A stretch of 64,000 bases of DNA from Bacteroidota bacterium (GTDB taxonomy: Bacteria; Bacteroidota; Ignavibacteria; Kapaibacteriales; NICIL-2): assembly GCA_019695345.1 (NCBI GenBank), contig JAIBAE010000008.1, positions 1-64,000 on the forward strand, read 5' to 3'. Shown here one piece after another: positions 35,864-45,045 of this stretch. The notes below the pieces were generated by a model, which was not told the origin of the DNA, searched no databases, and saw only the letters and a program-made list of their open reading frames with translations. The stretch's first letter is position 1. Every line of letters begins with the position of its first letter. The position numbers and the translations under genes are program-made.

Positions 35864-36547
35864 ATGTATATGCGTTTGATGTATGTTGTTTTTCTACCGT
35901 TGCTTTTAGTTATGGTTGGGTGTTCCTCATCAACCGAAGAGAATAACATTCCGCAAGTGCCATCTAAACTAACAGCATTGCTTTTTAGTGGTAATGTTGG
36001 TACTACCTATGTATTTAAAACTACGAACATCCACTATGGTGATAATGAAAAAGACACAACGTATTCGCACAACCGTTACACAATAAAAAACAAGAATGCA
36101 GTATTGGCAAACGGAAAGACTGCAATGGAAGTAGAGTTACTGCAAGATAACGGACTAAGCGAACGCCTGTTTTTTTCGGCAACGGATTCAACGTTATATA
36201 GATACACCTATTTTACAGGAACATCATCGTTATTAGAATCTTTATTGTTACAAACTCCGCTTACTACCGGTGCTACTTTTTCGCGCGGGGGTAATTTGCC
36301 CGGTAGCTTTGTAAAGATTGCAAGAACAGGCACATCGGTTACTGTGCCTAAGGGTAAGTACACTGCCGTACAGGTAGTGCAGGAATACACTAACTATATT
36401 GGTACCACCAAACAAGACTTCAATGAAACCTGGTATTACGTATCGGGGACGTTATGGGTTAAACACGTTACAACGCAAATACTAACTCCGCAAGGTGGTA
36501 ATCCTGCCCTTAATGTAGAAACAGAAGAACTCGTATCTATACAATAA
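35864..36547 (+). CDS. Lipoprotein of unknown function
   Basis: 227 aa with a type II signal MYMRLMYVVFLPLLLVMVGC (lipobox C20, then SSSTEE). I do not recognise the family. The mature part is beta-rich with NVGTTYVFKT and a SVTVPKGKYTAVQVV segment, reminiscent of the small secreted domains that monitor extraction or cell-wall ligands in FCB bacteria. No catalytic pattern is visible. It is monocistronic and flanked by repeats on the left. A weak hairpin plus T-run at about 36574-36597 may end its transcript. Confidence 0.72.
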   Translation: MYMRLMYVVFLPLLLVMVGCSSSTEENNIPQVPSKLTALLFSGNVGTTYVFKTTNIHYGDNEKDTTYSHNRYTIKNKNAVLANGKTAMEVELLQDNGLSERLFFSATDSTLYRYTYFTGTSSLLESLLLQTPLTTGATFSRGGNLPGSFVKIARTGTSVTVPKGKYTAVQVVQEYTNYIGTTKQDFNETWYYVSGTLWVKHVTTQILTPQGGNPALNVETEELVSIQ

Positions 36548-36678
36548 CATACGCATCTAAAATCATCTGAACGTTGGGGTAATTGCCCTACTTTTTTGTA
36601 TCCGTACAACGCAGATTGAAACAGGTGTGATACTTTTGCAGTCAGTACAGCAATCATACATCATAAAAACCGCGCTTC

Positions 36679-37458
36679 ATGCTTACATTTTTTGCTTCTA
36701 TCGGACGGATGGTAATGGGATTCTTTGCAGAGTTCGGTGCAATCCTGATGCTTCTTGGAAGAATCATTAGGTATATACCCGCATCATTTCGAGACCGCCG
36801 TTTGGTTATTGAACAAATGGAAGTTGTAGGAGCCGATTCATTACCATTGGTTATTCTTATTGGTTCGTTTACCGGAGCCATTGCAGCATTGCAGGCAACA
36901 AACTTGTTTGCAAAGTTTAATCTCATTGCAATTGCACGTCCGTTTATTGGTGGTTCAATTGCAACGGTAGTATTTACAGAACTTACACCGGTATTAACAG
37001 CGTTAGTAATTGCCGGACGTGTTGGCGGAGCAATTGCAGCACAACTTGGCACTATGGCGGTATCGGAACAAATTGATGCGTTAGAAATGATGGCAATAGA
37101 CAAAAACCGCTATCTGGGGATGCCACGTGTAATTGCCGCCGTAACCATGATGCCAATCCTTGCAGTGTTCTCTAACATTGTAGCATTAACCGGTGCATTT
37201 TTACTTACCATGCTCAAGTTCGATTTTTCTCCCGTTGTCTTCTTCGATTCCGTTCAGCGGTTTTTCAGTTTGCACGAGATATTTGTAAGTCTGTTAAAGT
37301 CGTTTACCTTTGGCGGTGTAACATCGGTAATTGGTTGTTATGTAGGTATGAGTACCACCGGTGGTGCCGAAGGCGTTGGGCACAGCACGGTACGTGCCTT
37401 TACTATTTCCGCAGCAATCATTCTAATTATTGATGCTTTGTTTGGGTATATTATGTAA
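36679..37458 (+). CDS. mlaE: MlaE-type ABC transporter permease
   Basis: 259 aa, the normal length of the MlaE/YrbE permease that, with MlaF ATPase and MlaD MCE protein, moves phospholipids across the periplasm to keep outer-membrane asymmetry. Characteristic segments: IGSFTGAIAALQATNLF, LTPVLTALVIAGRVGGAIAA, and LGTMAVSEQIDALEMMAID. Five to six hydrophobic helices are visible. The partner genes mlaF and mlaD are not next to it, which differs from the usual mlaEFD order, and the next gene downstream is an unrelated glycosyltransferase. Confidence 0.9.
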   Translation: MLTFFASIGRMVMGFFAEFGAILMLLGRIIRYIPASFRDRRLVIEQMEVVGADSLPLVILIGSFTGAIAALQATNLFAKFNLIAIARPFIGGSIATVVFTELTPVLTALVIAGRVGGAIAAQLGTMAVSEQIDALEMMAIDKNRYLGMPRVIAAVTMMPILAVFSNIVALTGAFLLTMLKFDFSPVVFFDSVQRFFSLHEIFVSLLKSFTFGGVTSVIGCYVGMSTTGGAEGVGHSTVRAFTISAAIILIIDALFGYIM

Positions 37459-37466
37459 TATCGCTT

Positions 37467-37528
37467 GCTATCGCCGGACTGCACCGCAAGTGGCTATTAC
37501 ATACATCCTTAGCTGTGCAGGATAGTAC
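37467..37528 (+). repeat. Family A structured repeat, copy A7
   Basis: It starts 9 nt after the mlaE stop. The stem reads CTGCAC/GTGCAG instead of CCGCAC/GTGCGG, a compensated C-G to T-A change. The 3' box is GTGCAGGATAG. Confidence 0.75.
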
Positions 37529-37590
37529 GACCATTAAGAAACTACGCCGTAAAATAAAATTTGCTTCTTATAATTAAATACTAAACTATC

Positions 37591-38592
37591 ATGCCTAAAG
37601 TACTCGTGTTGTGCCCCGATGAAAAAGCACCCATAGGAGGCATCAGAGTCTTATATCGTCACGTAGATACTCTGAATAAATATGGTATTTCCGCCGCTAT
37701 TCTACATCTTAAAAAAGATTTTCGTTGTACTTGGTTTCAAAACAATACCTCTATTGTAACATATAAAGACAGCAGTACTATTAGCGAAAGTGAAATAGTT
37801 GTAATTCCGGAAATCTATGGTTCTAATATGCACAACGAGGTAGTGATGCAGAAAAAGAACGCACTGGGTATTCGGAAGAATGTGACTCTTGATTTAAGGT
37901 CTGTGAAAAAAGTGATATTTAATCAAAACGGACATTATACATTCGACCACTACCCACACGAAATATCACATAGAACATCGCCATATCTTCAGCCGGATGT
38001 TCTTGCTACAATTGTTGTTTCGGAGCACAGCAGGCACTATATTCAAAGTGTGTTTCCTGAACACCGTGTACATCGGATTCGTTTAGGGTGTGATGAATCT
38101 ATTTTCTATTACAGCAAAGACAAGAAAAAACAAATTGCCTTTATGCCTCGAAAACATCCTATGGATATTACTCGTGTTATAAATACATTAAAATTTAAAG
38201 GTGCATTGGATGGTTGGCAACTTGTACCAATTGAAGGTAAAACAGAACGTCAGGTAGGAGAATTATTACGTGAGTCGTCCATATTTATGAGTTTTGGTTC
38301 GCAAGAAGGATTTCAATTACCTCCGGCCGAAGCTATGGCATGTGGTTGTATTGCTGTAGGGTATCATGGCTATGGTGGCAAGGAATTTATGGAGCAAGAT
38401 TTTGCCTATCCAGTTCCGGTACATGATATTGTTAGCTTTGCAGAAGTAATGGAACAGGTATTACAACAATTTGAGTCTAACCCGCTCCAAATGCAACTGA
38501 TGGGAAAACAAGCATCAGAATATATGCTTGCCAATCATACGTATGCTCATGAAGAAGCTGATGTTATGGCATTATGGAATACGTTACTGTAA
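37591..38592 (+). CDS. Glycosyltransferase family 4-like
   Basis: 333 aa GT-B fold enzyme. The N-terminal half starts with KVLVLCPDEKAPIGGIRVLY, the usual donor-binding glycine-rich loop region. The C-terminal half contains SFGSQEGFQLPPAEAMACGC, matching the E-x7-E nucleotide-sugar-binding motif of GT4 (EGFQLPPAEA). It probably acts on a surface glycan or lipid-linked sugar in the cytoplasm. No other polysaccharide gene surrounds it. Donor and acceptor are unknown. Confidence 0.82.
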   Translation: MPKVLVLCPDEKAPIGGIRVLYRHVDTLNKYGISAAILHLKKDFRCTWFQNNTSIVTYKDSSTISESEIVVIPEIYGSNMHNEVVMQKKNALGIRKNVTLDLRSVKKVIFNQNGHYTFDHYPHEISHRTSPYLQPDVLATIVVSEHSRHYIQSVFPEHRVHRIRLGCDESIFYYSKDKKKQIAFMPRKHPMDITRVINTLKFKGALDGWQLVPIEGKTERQVGELLRESSIFMSFGSQEGFQLPPAEAMACGCIAVGYHGYGGKEFMEQDFAYPVPVHDIVSFAEVMEQVLQQFESNPLQMQLMGKQASEYMLANHTYAHEEADVMALWNTLL

Positions 38593-38640
38593 TGATGGTA
38601 ATCCCTCAAGGTTTACTACTTTATTCTTATTGATATAATT

Positions 38641-39165
38641 TCATCTCTGTGCATTCCTCATTCTGATACACGAAAACTGTAGTGTAGATTGCACAACCGC
38701 CTCTTGTAACTTCCATAAACGTGGAACAATTCGTAACTCAACATTATGCAGTAACAACAACTCCGGTATGTTATGCAAAAGGCGTTTGGCTTTGGGTACT
38801 TCCGGCTTTGTGCTGATATAGTAGCCGGCATTTTCATCTAACTCTGTAAAGTTTGTTGTATCAAATTCATATTGTACCAAACTTGTAGTACACAGAGTTT
38901 CAAACCACGAGTGTTCTATGGCAATGATAGAGGTGGCGATACTATGCGCAAAGAATTCAGCAGCATCGTTGGTAGTGGTGGCAGAACCAATACGAATGCA
39001 AATTCGTAGGCAATCTCTGGGGAAGAAGTAGTTTGCTTGTAACTCATCGGTAATTGCAAAAACACAATCTTGGCTGAGTCCCTGAAAATGCGAGGGCGAA
39101 GGACGTGGCATAAATACATCTATAGTATCGTCTTGGCTTATGTGGAATAACCGCAGTGAATTCAT
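38641..39165 (-). CDS. DUF6886-like protein
   Basis: 174 aa, cytoplasmic, no membrane segment. It reads like the DUF6886 family: MNSLRLFHISQDDTIDVFMP at the start, FPRDCLRICIRIGS in the middle, IIAIEHSWFETL, and LWKLQEAVVQSTLQFSCIRM near the C-terminal RNAQ. Function is unknown in the family. It is convergent with the glycosyltransferase gene and divergent from the moaD operon, with a family B repeat between. Confidence 0.75.
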   Translation of the reverse strand: MNSLRLFHISQDDTIDVFMPRPSPSHFQGLSQDCVFAITDELQANYFFPRDCLRICIRIGSATTTNDAAEFFAHSIATSIIAIEHSWFETLCTTSLVQYEFDTTNFTELDENAGYYISTKPEVPKAKRLLHNIPELLLLHNVELRIVPRLWKLQEAVVQSTLQFSCIRMRNAQR

Positions 39166-39242
39166 ATGTATGCTCTATCTGTTGTATAAAGTACCTGAGT
39201 ATAGAATTTACGCATTGTATGTGTTTATCTCAAATTATGCGA

Positions 39243-39305
39243 TGCTGTAACGGTGGGTTCGCACCGGGTTGGCGTGCTGAACGTACGCTTCGGCAGAGGC
39301 GGGAA
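39243..39305 (-). repeat. Family B intergenic repeat, copy 8
   Basis: The minus strand reads CGCCTCTGCCGAAGCGTACG, ACGCCAACCCGGTGCGAACC, CACCGTTACAGC. It lies between DUF6886 and moaD. Confidence 0.78.
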
Positions 39306-39350
39306 GCATACTATTTTCTATGTTTGTAAAGAATTATACTATACAACACC

Positions 39351-39584
39351 ATGACCATTACTGTACTGATGTTTGGGCGTATTGCGGAACTAACCGGCGC
39401 ACAACGCCAAACGTTACACGATATACCCGATACTAACCGTTTGCAACAACACGTAACACAAATGTATCCGGATATGGCAAACCTTACGTATTCAATTGCA
39501 GTAAATACTGTGATGATACGTGAGAACACTGCATTAACCGATGGTGATACTATTGCACTAATGCCGCCGTTTTCGGGTGGATAA
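39351..39584 (+). CDS. moaD: Molybdopterin synthase sulfur carrier subunit MoaD
   Basis: 77 aa ubiquitin-like protein ending in Gly-Gly (MPPFSGG), the thiocarboxylation site. The fold signature ITVLMFGRIAELTG begins it, and DGDTIALMPPFSGG closes it. MoeB adenylates the terminal glycine, sulfur is loaded, and MoaD donates it to MoaE in molybdopterin synthesis. It is the first gene of a tight three-gene cluster: moeB starts 12 bp after its stop. Confidence 0.93.
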   Translation: MTITVLMFGRIAELTGAQRQTLHDIPDTNRLQQHVTQMYPDMANLTYSIAVNTVMIRENTALTDGDTIALMPPFSGG

Positions 39585-39595
39585 ATAAACGAATT

Positions 39596-40702
39596 ATGAA
39601 CCACGAGCAACATCAACGCTATAGCAGACAAATTCTGTTACAGGAGTTTGGCGAGGAAGCACAACACAAACTTCTGAAGGCACGTGTGTTGGTTGTTGGC
39701 GCGGGCGGACTTGGTTCGCCTGCATTGCAATACCTTGCCGCCGCAGGTGTTGGAACAATTGGAATTGTTGATAATGATGTTGTTGATATTTCCAACTTAC
39801 AGCGTCAGGTGTTGTTTACTGCTAATGATATTGGCACATATAAAACCACAGTAGCACGAACGCGCATAGTTGCGCAAAATCCCGATTGTATTTGTATTGA
39901 GCATACCGTACGAATTGATAACACTAATGCTTTAGATATTATTAAGGATTATGATGTTGTGTTAGATGGCACAGATAACTTCAGCACACGATATATGATT
40001 AACGATGCGTGTGTGTTATTAAACAAGCCGTTAGTGTTTGGCGCAGTACTACGCTTTGAGGGACAGGTTGCCGTGTTTAATCTTGCAGATGCACAAGGGA
40101 TAAAAACTAATTACCGCGACTGGTTCCCACTTCCACCACAACCAACCGAGGTTGTTTCATGTTCGGAAGCAGGTGTGCTTGGGGTTGTTCCGGGAATTAT
40201 AGGCACCATGCAAGCCACAGAAGTACTTAAAATTATTACCCGAATAGGAACGCCACTGCATAACACTGTGCTTACGTACAATGCTTTGCATAACACGTTT
40301 TATCAGTTTGGGGTACGGGCAAATCCTAATACACAATATCCGGCAACACCACAAGAGTTCATGGCATTTAACTACAATTGGTTTTGTAACATTGCCGATA
40401 CCGTACCAACAGTACGCGCAGATGAATTTACACAAATGTTGTTGCAGGGAAACATTCTTGTAATAGATGTTCGCGAACCGAACGAACAACCGCGTATTAC
40501 GGAGTTCAGTTCTATCAACATCCCATTACGTAGTTTGCAAACAAGGGTACCAACGCTAACTACGCAACAAACGGTTGTAGTATTTTGCCAAACAGGTAAA
40601 CGGAGTGCAGCCGCAGTGAAACTGTTACAACAACAGTTTCCAATGGTAAATGTGTTATCGTTACAAGGTGGAATACAACAATGGTTACATAACAACAAGT
40701 AA
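39596..40702 (+). CDS. moeB: MoeB/ThiF-like adenylyltransferase fused to a rhodanese domain
   Basis: 368 aa. Residues 1-250 form a ThiF/MoeB E1-like domain: nucleotide loop GAGGLGSPALQYLAAAGVG, IVDNDVVDISNLQRQVLF, DGTDNFSTRYMINDAC, and SCSEAGVLGVVPGIIG. Residues about 270-368 are a rhodanese with the active-site cysteine in VFCQTGKRSAA. The protein should activate MoaD and supply sulfur from the rhodanese. The structural zinc cysteines of E. coli MoeB (CYRC and CEVC) are both missing; the first site reads NYRDWFP. It lies between moaD and moaE. Confidence 0.92.
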   Translation: MNHEQHQRYSRQILLQEFGEEAQHKLLKARVLVVGAGGLGSPALQYLAAAGVGTIGIVDNDVVDISNLQRQVLFTANDIGTYKTTVARTRIVAQNPDCICIEHTVRIDNTNALDIIKDYDVVLDGTDNFSTRYMINDACVLLNKPLVFGAVLRFEGQVAVFNLADAQGIKTNYRDWFPLPPQPTEVVSCSEAGVLGVVPGIIGTMQATEVLKIITRIGTPLHNTVLTYNALHNTFYQFGVRANPNTQYPATPQEFMAFNYNWFCNIADTVPTVRADEFTQMLLQGNILVIDVREPNEQPRITEFSSINIPLRSLQTRVPTLTTQQTVVVFCQTGKRSAAAVKLLQQQFPMVNVLSLQGGIQQWLHNNK

Positions 40703-40704
40703 GT

Positions 40705-41151
40705 ATGAGCAAAGAACATAAAAAGAAAAACGTATTTATACAAGGAGCAATATCGCCTGCGTTTATAGGCGATTCCATTGCAAAGCACAGCACCAAAACC
40801 GAGATTGGCGCACATAGTATTTTTTTAGGTCAGGTGCGGAACGATATACTTGATGGCAAAGAAGTCGCCGCTATTGAATACACTGCTTATACCGAAATGG
40901 CAGACGAGGTATTCCATGCAATACGCGAGGAAACGTTTGCCAAATATCCACTAACATGTATGCACATGTACCACAGCATTGGGGTTGTTGCCGCGGGCGA
41001 GATAAGTCTGTTTGTGTTCACGTCATCGCGCCACCGTGCAGATGCTTTGGAGGCGTGTACGTACATTGTTAACCGCATTAAAGCCGAAGCACCTGTGTGG
41101 GGCAAAGAACTTTTTACCGATGGCTCGCACACATGGAAAGCTAATACCTGA
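40705..41151 (+). CDS. moaE: Molybdopterin synthase catalytic subunit MoaE
   Basis: 148 aa. It begins 2 bp after the moeB stop, so it is translationally coupled. Motifs: GAHSIFLGQVRNDILDGK near the start, MYHSIGVVAAGEISLFVFTSS, and the catalytic lysine region NRIKAEAPVWGKELF. It converts precursor Z (cPMP) to molybdopterin with two sulfurs from thiocarboxylated MoaD. moaA, moaC and mogA are not in this window. Confidence 0.93.
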   Translation: MSKEHKKKNVFIQGAISPAFIGDSIAKHSTKTEIGAHSIFLGQVRNDILDGKEVAAIEYTAYTEMADEVFHAIREETFAKYPLTCMHMYHSIGVVAAGEISLFVFTSSRHRADALEACTYIVNRIKAEAPVWGKELFTDGSHTWKANT

Positions 41152-41162
41152 TGTACCTTTTT

Positions 41163-41222
41163 GCTATCGCCCGACCGCACCGCACGTTATACAATACCCA
41201 ACGTTACTATGCGGGAAAGAAG
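41163..41222 (+). repeat. Family A structured repeat, copy A8
   Basis: GCTATCGCCCGACCGCACC ... ATGCGGGAAAGAAG, 12 nt after the moaE stop, in sense. An apparent N-terminal extension of the next ORF is just this repeat in translation. Confidence 0.88.
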
Positions 41223-41247
41223 TAACATCACACAACAAAACCACATC

Positions 41248-42060
41248 ATGATTCATCTGCGTTCTATATCGTTAAAAGAAAAATACGCCGAGCGTACAGA
41301 CTTTCCTTTTTCGCTTGGGGTTATAAAAGAGTTACAGGAACTTACATTTACATCGCCCATTACATTTCTGGTTGGCGAAAACGGTTCGGGTAAATCCACG
41401 CTGATAGAAGGGATTGCAGCCGCTACGGGGCTACCTGCAATAGGTGGCGATGACATTCACCGCGATACAACATTACACCACGCACGAACATTAGGAAGTG
41501 CGTTACGACTAACCTGGAATAAACGAACACACCGCGGCTTTTTCCTCCGTGCGGAAGACTTCTTCAACTTTGTGCGCAGGTTAAATTCAACACAACAAGA
41601 GTTGGATGATATGGTGAACGAATACGAACAAAGTATGAGCGGTTATGGGTTACAGTTAGCACGCGGTGCGGCACGTGCGCAACAACAACAGCAACAACAC
41701 CAATATAATGGTAACATGGAAGAACGCTCGCATGGCGAAAGTTTTATATCGCTGTTCCGCTCGCGTATTGTGCCGAACGGATTGTATATCATGGATGAGC
41801 CCGAAGCACCACTATCCCCACGCAGGCAATATGCGTTTATGTTTACGCTTGCGGAATTGGTTCGGCAACAGTCGCAATGTATTATAGCAACGCACTCCCC
41901 TATTCTTATGTCGTTTCCGGGTGCGCAGATACTATCCGTTTCAGGCGACACCATTGCGCAATCATCAACCGATGAGCTTGATCACATTCAATTCACCAAA
42001 ACATTTCTGAACAACCCACAGGCATTTGTACGGCATTTGAATGAAGTGCAAGAAGAATAA
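41248..42060 (+). CDS. ABC-like AAA ATPase (AAA_15/21 type, ATP-binding)
   Basis: 270 aa from the ATG at 41248 (MIHLRSISLKEKYAERTDFP), chosen because upstream sequence belongs to repeat A8. Walker A GENGSGKST is at residues 43-51. A Q-rich linker (QQQQQQHQYNG) and GESFISLFRSRI, a signature-like region, precede Walker B GLYIMDEPEAPLS. The switch ATHSPILMSFPGA completes the site. This compact single-domain layout resembles the AAA_21/OLD-like ATPases used for nucleic-acid or stress tasks. No partner nuclease or toxin lies next to it, so the function is open. Confidence 0.85.
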   Translation: MIHLRSISLKEKYAERTDFPFSLGVIKELQELTFTSPITFLVGENGSGKSTLIEGIAAATGLPAIGGDDIHRDTTLHHARTLGSALRLTWNKRTHRGFFLRAEDFFNFVRRLNSTQQELDDMVNEYEQSMSGYGLQLARGAARAQQQQQQHQYNGNMEERSHGESFISLFRSRIVPNGLYIMDEPEAPLSPRRQYAFMFTLAELVRQQSQCIIATHSPILMSFPGAQILSVSGDTIAQSSTDELDHIQFTKTFLNNPQAFVRHLNEVQEE

Positions 42061-42097
42061 TCTATCGCGGTAAAGAGTTGTACCGTACACTGCACTT

Positions 42098-42160
42098 TTC
42101 TCTCCCGCACACAGAGGTATATTGCTTGCACATGGCTTGGTGCGGTTAGGCGATAGCAAC
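42098..42160 (-). repeat. Family A structured repeat, copy A9
   Basis: The minus strand reads GCTATCGCCTAACCGCACC ... GTGCGGGAGAGAA; stem CCGCAC/GTGCGG. Confidence 0.85.
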
Positions 42161-42225
42161 TAACTATCACGTTATACTTCTATGCCGGAAAACATAATCG
42201 GTTGATTGTATGCAACATTGCATAC

Positions 42226-44313
42226 TTAAGGCGATTTACTAACACTACTAAAGGCGTCAATATTTTCCGTGCAGTTACAAACTTCTTTCAACTTTTTCTC
42301 ATTTTCCCATACGGTAAACTGTAGAGAACCACGATAGCGAGTTTGCTGAGTTTTGGAACTTGTAATGGCACCATTTATTTTTAGTGTTGCATTAGCATAC
42401 TCCCTACGGTATGTGTAAGTAAGATTCACAAGATAACGTACATCACTTAGGTAGCGGTAGTCCGGGTTTACTACAATTGTTCCGCTAATCTCTGCCGTCT
42501 CGTAATTAACAATGTTGCTGTTACCGCCGATAAAAACTACATAGCCCTGACCGTCAACATTCAAAAAGTACTTTCCACCTAACGACAGTGGGAAAGACTC
42601 ATTACTAGCTCCGCAAGGTGCACACGATGGCGTTGTTATTATAGTTGAGCCAATTTCCCATTTGCCGAACACAGGAGTTACAACCGGTGGTTTTATAGCA
42701 ATATTGCCTATTGTTAATGCCTCGGATGTTTTACGTGCCGGTGTAAAAGAACTTAGTGTAATGATAGTATCAATATCGGGCAGAATGGTTTTTTGTGAGA
42801 GCTTGATACGAAGTTGTATATCGCTAACGGGAAAGCCACGCGGTAATGTAAAGTTCCCATTTTCATCGGTCGTGTCTTCGGTTGTAGTGTACACACTTGT
42901 ACCTATTTTCATGATAGGTTGTACTATAACATTCTTTATTCCTTCGCCTGTAGTCCACGTAAGTTTTCCATTGATAGTGTATGTCCATCCGGTGCGTTGC
43001 ATAATAGTGTGAACTATTTTCATCTGCTCGGGTGTATATGTTGCTTTGAATGCGTTATATAAATCATCTGCTGTAAGCGGTTTGTGCTTAGCAAGAATAG
43101 TCCAAAGTTCGCCGTAGCTGCTTTGTAAAGAAGGGATGTTATCCTCATCTTCTCCTGCGGTATTACTGCTTATGTCGCTATTATTGATTGTAGTGGCACT
43201 ACTATGCAACCAACCCAGCAACATAGTTATATAACCTTCCTTAGCAACATAATCTACTGTAGAGGGCTTCCCTTTACCTTTTATCAGTGAAAACAATCCA
43301 TCCGGAGGTACAAATTTTGCCTGTTTAATCGAGCCATTCACTGTGAGGTCTGCAAATTGTGCATACTCTTCCAACAAACTTCTATTGGGGCGAACATCAC
43401 CTATATCGTGATAGCGAATTAAATTTGACCTCAGCGTTCTCATGTTATCATCACCTAACAAAACATGGCTAAGATAATGCCCTGTCTCGTGAGCAACTGT
43501 TGATTTTGTTTCGCCCTCTTTATCCTTACGCGCAAAACTGAAATAGGGGTTTACATAGCCAAGTGCCCAATGAAATGGGCTATAGGAAGAAAGGCTTGAG
43601 ATAATTGCCAGATCTGCTTTCGGCATTAGTCTTCCGTTAATTGCCCTAATGGCATCTTCTTTATAGGGAGAAGCAATTGGAGTAATGATTGTCTGTACAT
43701 CACTACGAATTAAATCAATACATTTATTTAAGTATAAATCTCTTTCGGTCAATGTTGCATAAGTAACAACACCAATTATGATAATAGGAACAAACTGTAG
43801 CTGATTGGATTTTTTGGATATACCCGATGTAGGAATACTCAAATCGTACACAGCGGGATTAGATGTTGTATCGGTGCGCGAAATTCCAAGCCATTCTTTA
43901 GTATGTGTACTTGGTTCATAAGTACTGACGTATGGTTCTGCATAGACAACAACAGATGGTTTTTCTCCGGCATTATGCTGTACTAACAACTGAAGTTTCA
44001 TGTTCTGAGGGTTGTTTATTCTGAAAACAGGCATATTATCCGGTGCAGGATAATCAAGCTTGGATGCTTTTTCGATACTAATTTCACCCTGACCGCCACC
44101 AACAACTTTCAGTTGAAGTCCGTGGACGGTATCGCGAATAATAATATCTGCTCCCGATGAAACAGGATAACGTACTAAACCGGTGAACTCTATTCCATCG
44201 CTGTTTCCGTTTGGTGGTACGGGGTTATCGGTATCCGGACACCCACTAAACATGAAAACAACAGTTATATAGAAGAACAGCCGTATCGAAGTATAGAGAA
44301 TACGCGGTTTCAT
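42226..44313 (-). CDS. Large lipoprotein with HExxH zinc-protease motif
   Basis: 695 aa from the ATG at 44313, preceded by GGGGAG; the longer frame to 44361 is rejected. The lipoprotein signal (MKPRILYTSIRLFFYITVVF, then MFSGC) makes it cell-envelope anchored. H275-E-T-G-H279 in STVAHETGHYLSHVLLGDD is a zinc-metallopeptidase signature of the HExxH type, with E276 as the expected base. A CarboxypepD-like regulatory Ig segment follows at about residues 430-520 (TTEDTTDENGNFTLPRGF). No family name is recognised. It may process or sense an outer-surface substrate. Confidence 0.75.
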   Translation of the reverse strand: MKPRILYTSIRLFFYITVVFMFSGCPDTDNPVPPNGNSDGIEFTGLVRYPVSSGADIIIRDTVHGLQLKVVGGGQGEISIEKASKLDYPAPDNMPVFRINNPQNMKLQLLVQHNAGEKPSVVVYAEPYVSTYEPSTHTKEWLGISRTDTTSNPAVYDLSIPTSGISKKSNQLQFVPIIIIGVVTYATLTERDLYLNKCIDLIRSDVQTIITPIASPYKEDAIRAINGRLMPKADLAIISSLSSYSPFHWALGYVNPYFSFARKDKEGETKSTVAHETGHYLSHVLLGDDNMRTLRSNLIRYHDIGDVRPNRSLLEEYAQFADLTVNGSIKQAKFVPPDGLFSLIKGKGKPSTVDYVAKEGYITMLLGWLHSSATTINNSDISSNTAGEDEDNIPSLQSSYGELWTILAKHKPLTADDLYNAFKATYTPEQMKIVHTIMQRTGWTYTINGKLTWTTGEGIKNVIVQPIMKIGTSVYTTTEDTTDENGNFTLPRGFPVSDIQLRIKLSQKTILPDIDTIITLSSFTPARKTSEALTIGNIAIKPPVVTPVFGKWEIGSTIITTPSCAPCGASNESFPLSLGGKYFLNVDGQGYVVFIGGNSNIVNYETAEISGTIVVNPDYRYLSDVRYLVNLTYTYRREYANATLKINGAITSSKTQQTRYRGSLQFTVWENEKKLKEVCNCTENIDAFSSVSKSP

Positions 44314-44480
44314 AATAATCTCCCCTCGTAAAAAAGAATACACATGCATCACCGCAAGCAAAATATTATGCTGAGCAAAAGGATACTATGACAATTGTCA
44401 TGTTTTATAAATCCTAAACAATGATGTACTACAAGTGTACTTGTTGGGTGTGTGCGATAACCTATTTACGTATACGGCAT

Positions 44481-44543
44481 TCTCTCTCCCGCACGCAGAG
44501 GTATGTTACTTGCAAATGGTTTGGTGCGGTTGGGCGATAGCAA
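44481..44543 (-). repeat. Family A structured repeat, copy A10
   Basis: The minus strand reads GCTATCGCCCAACCGCACC ... GTGCGGGAGAGAG; stem CCGCAC/GTGCGG. It is closely similar to A9 over its whole length, including the loop. Confidence 0.85.
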
Positions 44544-44590
44544 AGAGTTCGTAATTTGCATGAAGTGTTGTACCAAAAAATCTTATACCT

Positions 44591-45043
44591 ATGAAAAGCG
44601 TTTTTAACCGTGCCGATGTTGATGAAATGATTTCGCGTATTAATACACTTACGCCCGATACAAAAGCATTGTGGGGAAAGATGAGCGTTGACCAAATGCT
44701 TGCCCACCTTTGCGTGTCGTACGAAATGGTGTACGAAAACAAACATCCCAAACCTAATCCTGTAATGCGATTAATTTTGAAGATGTTTGTAAAAAACGGT
44801 GTAGTTGGCAGTAAACCGTATAAGCAAAACCTCCCTACAGCACCTGCATTTAGGATTACGGATTCCAAAAATTTTGAGGCAGAAAAACAACGCCTTATTG
44901 CATACATGAACCGCGTGCAACAAGACGGCATTGCGTACTTTGATGGGAAAGAATCACTCTCGTTTGGAGCGCTTACAAAAGACGAATGGAACACGTTATT
45001 CTATAAACATTTCGATCATCATCTTTCGCAGTTTGGTGCGTAA
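44591..45043 (+). CDS. DUF1569 (DinB-like) protein
   Basis: 150 aa. The opening KSVFNRADVDEMISRINTLT and DTKALWGKMSVDQMLAHLCV, with the middle KPNPVMRLILKMFVKNG, match the DUF1569 family of small four-helix DinB-fold proteins. Histidines H92-type positions that could bind metal include AHLCVSYEM and FDHHLSQFGA at the C-terminus. DinB relatives often act as thiol-dependent or metal-dependent enzymes, but DUF1569 itself has no assigned reaction. It is monocistronic and its stop lies 2 bp from the end of the convergent pentapeptide gene. Confidence 0.78.
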   Translation: MKSVFNRADVDEMISRINTLTPDTKALWGKMSVDQMLAHLCVSYEMVYENKHPKPNPVMRLILKMFVKNGVVGSKPYKQNLPTAPAFRITDSKNFEAEKQRLIAYMNRVQQDGIAYFDGKESLSFGALTKDEWNTLFYKHFDHHLSQFGA

Positions 45044-45045
45044 CA

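Noticed and set aside
41161-41247. N-terminal 29-residue extension of the AAA ATPase
   Set aside because: It is a translation of family A repeat A8; the ATG at 41248 begins the conserved sequence.
42098-44543. Family A copies A9 and A10 as CRISPR repeats or a duplication
   Set aside because: They are 2.4 kb apart, with no regular spacing and no cas genes; they are individual dispersed repeats.
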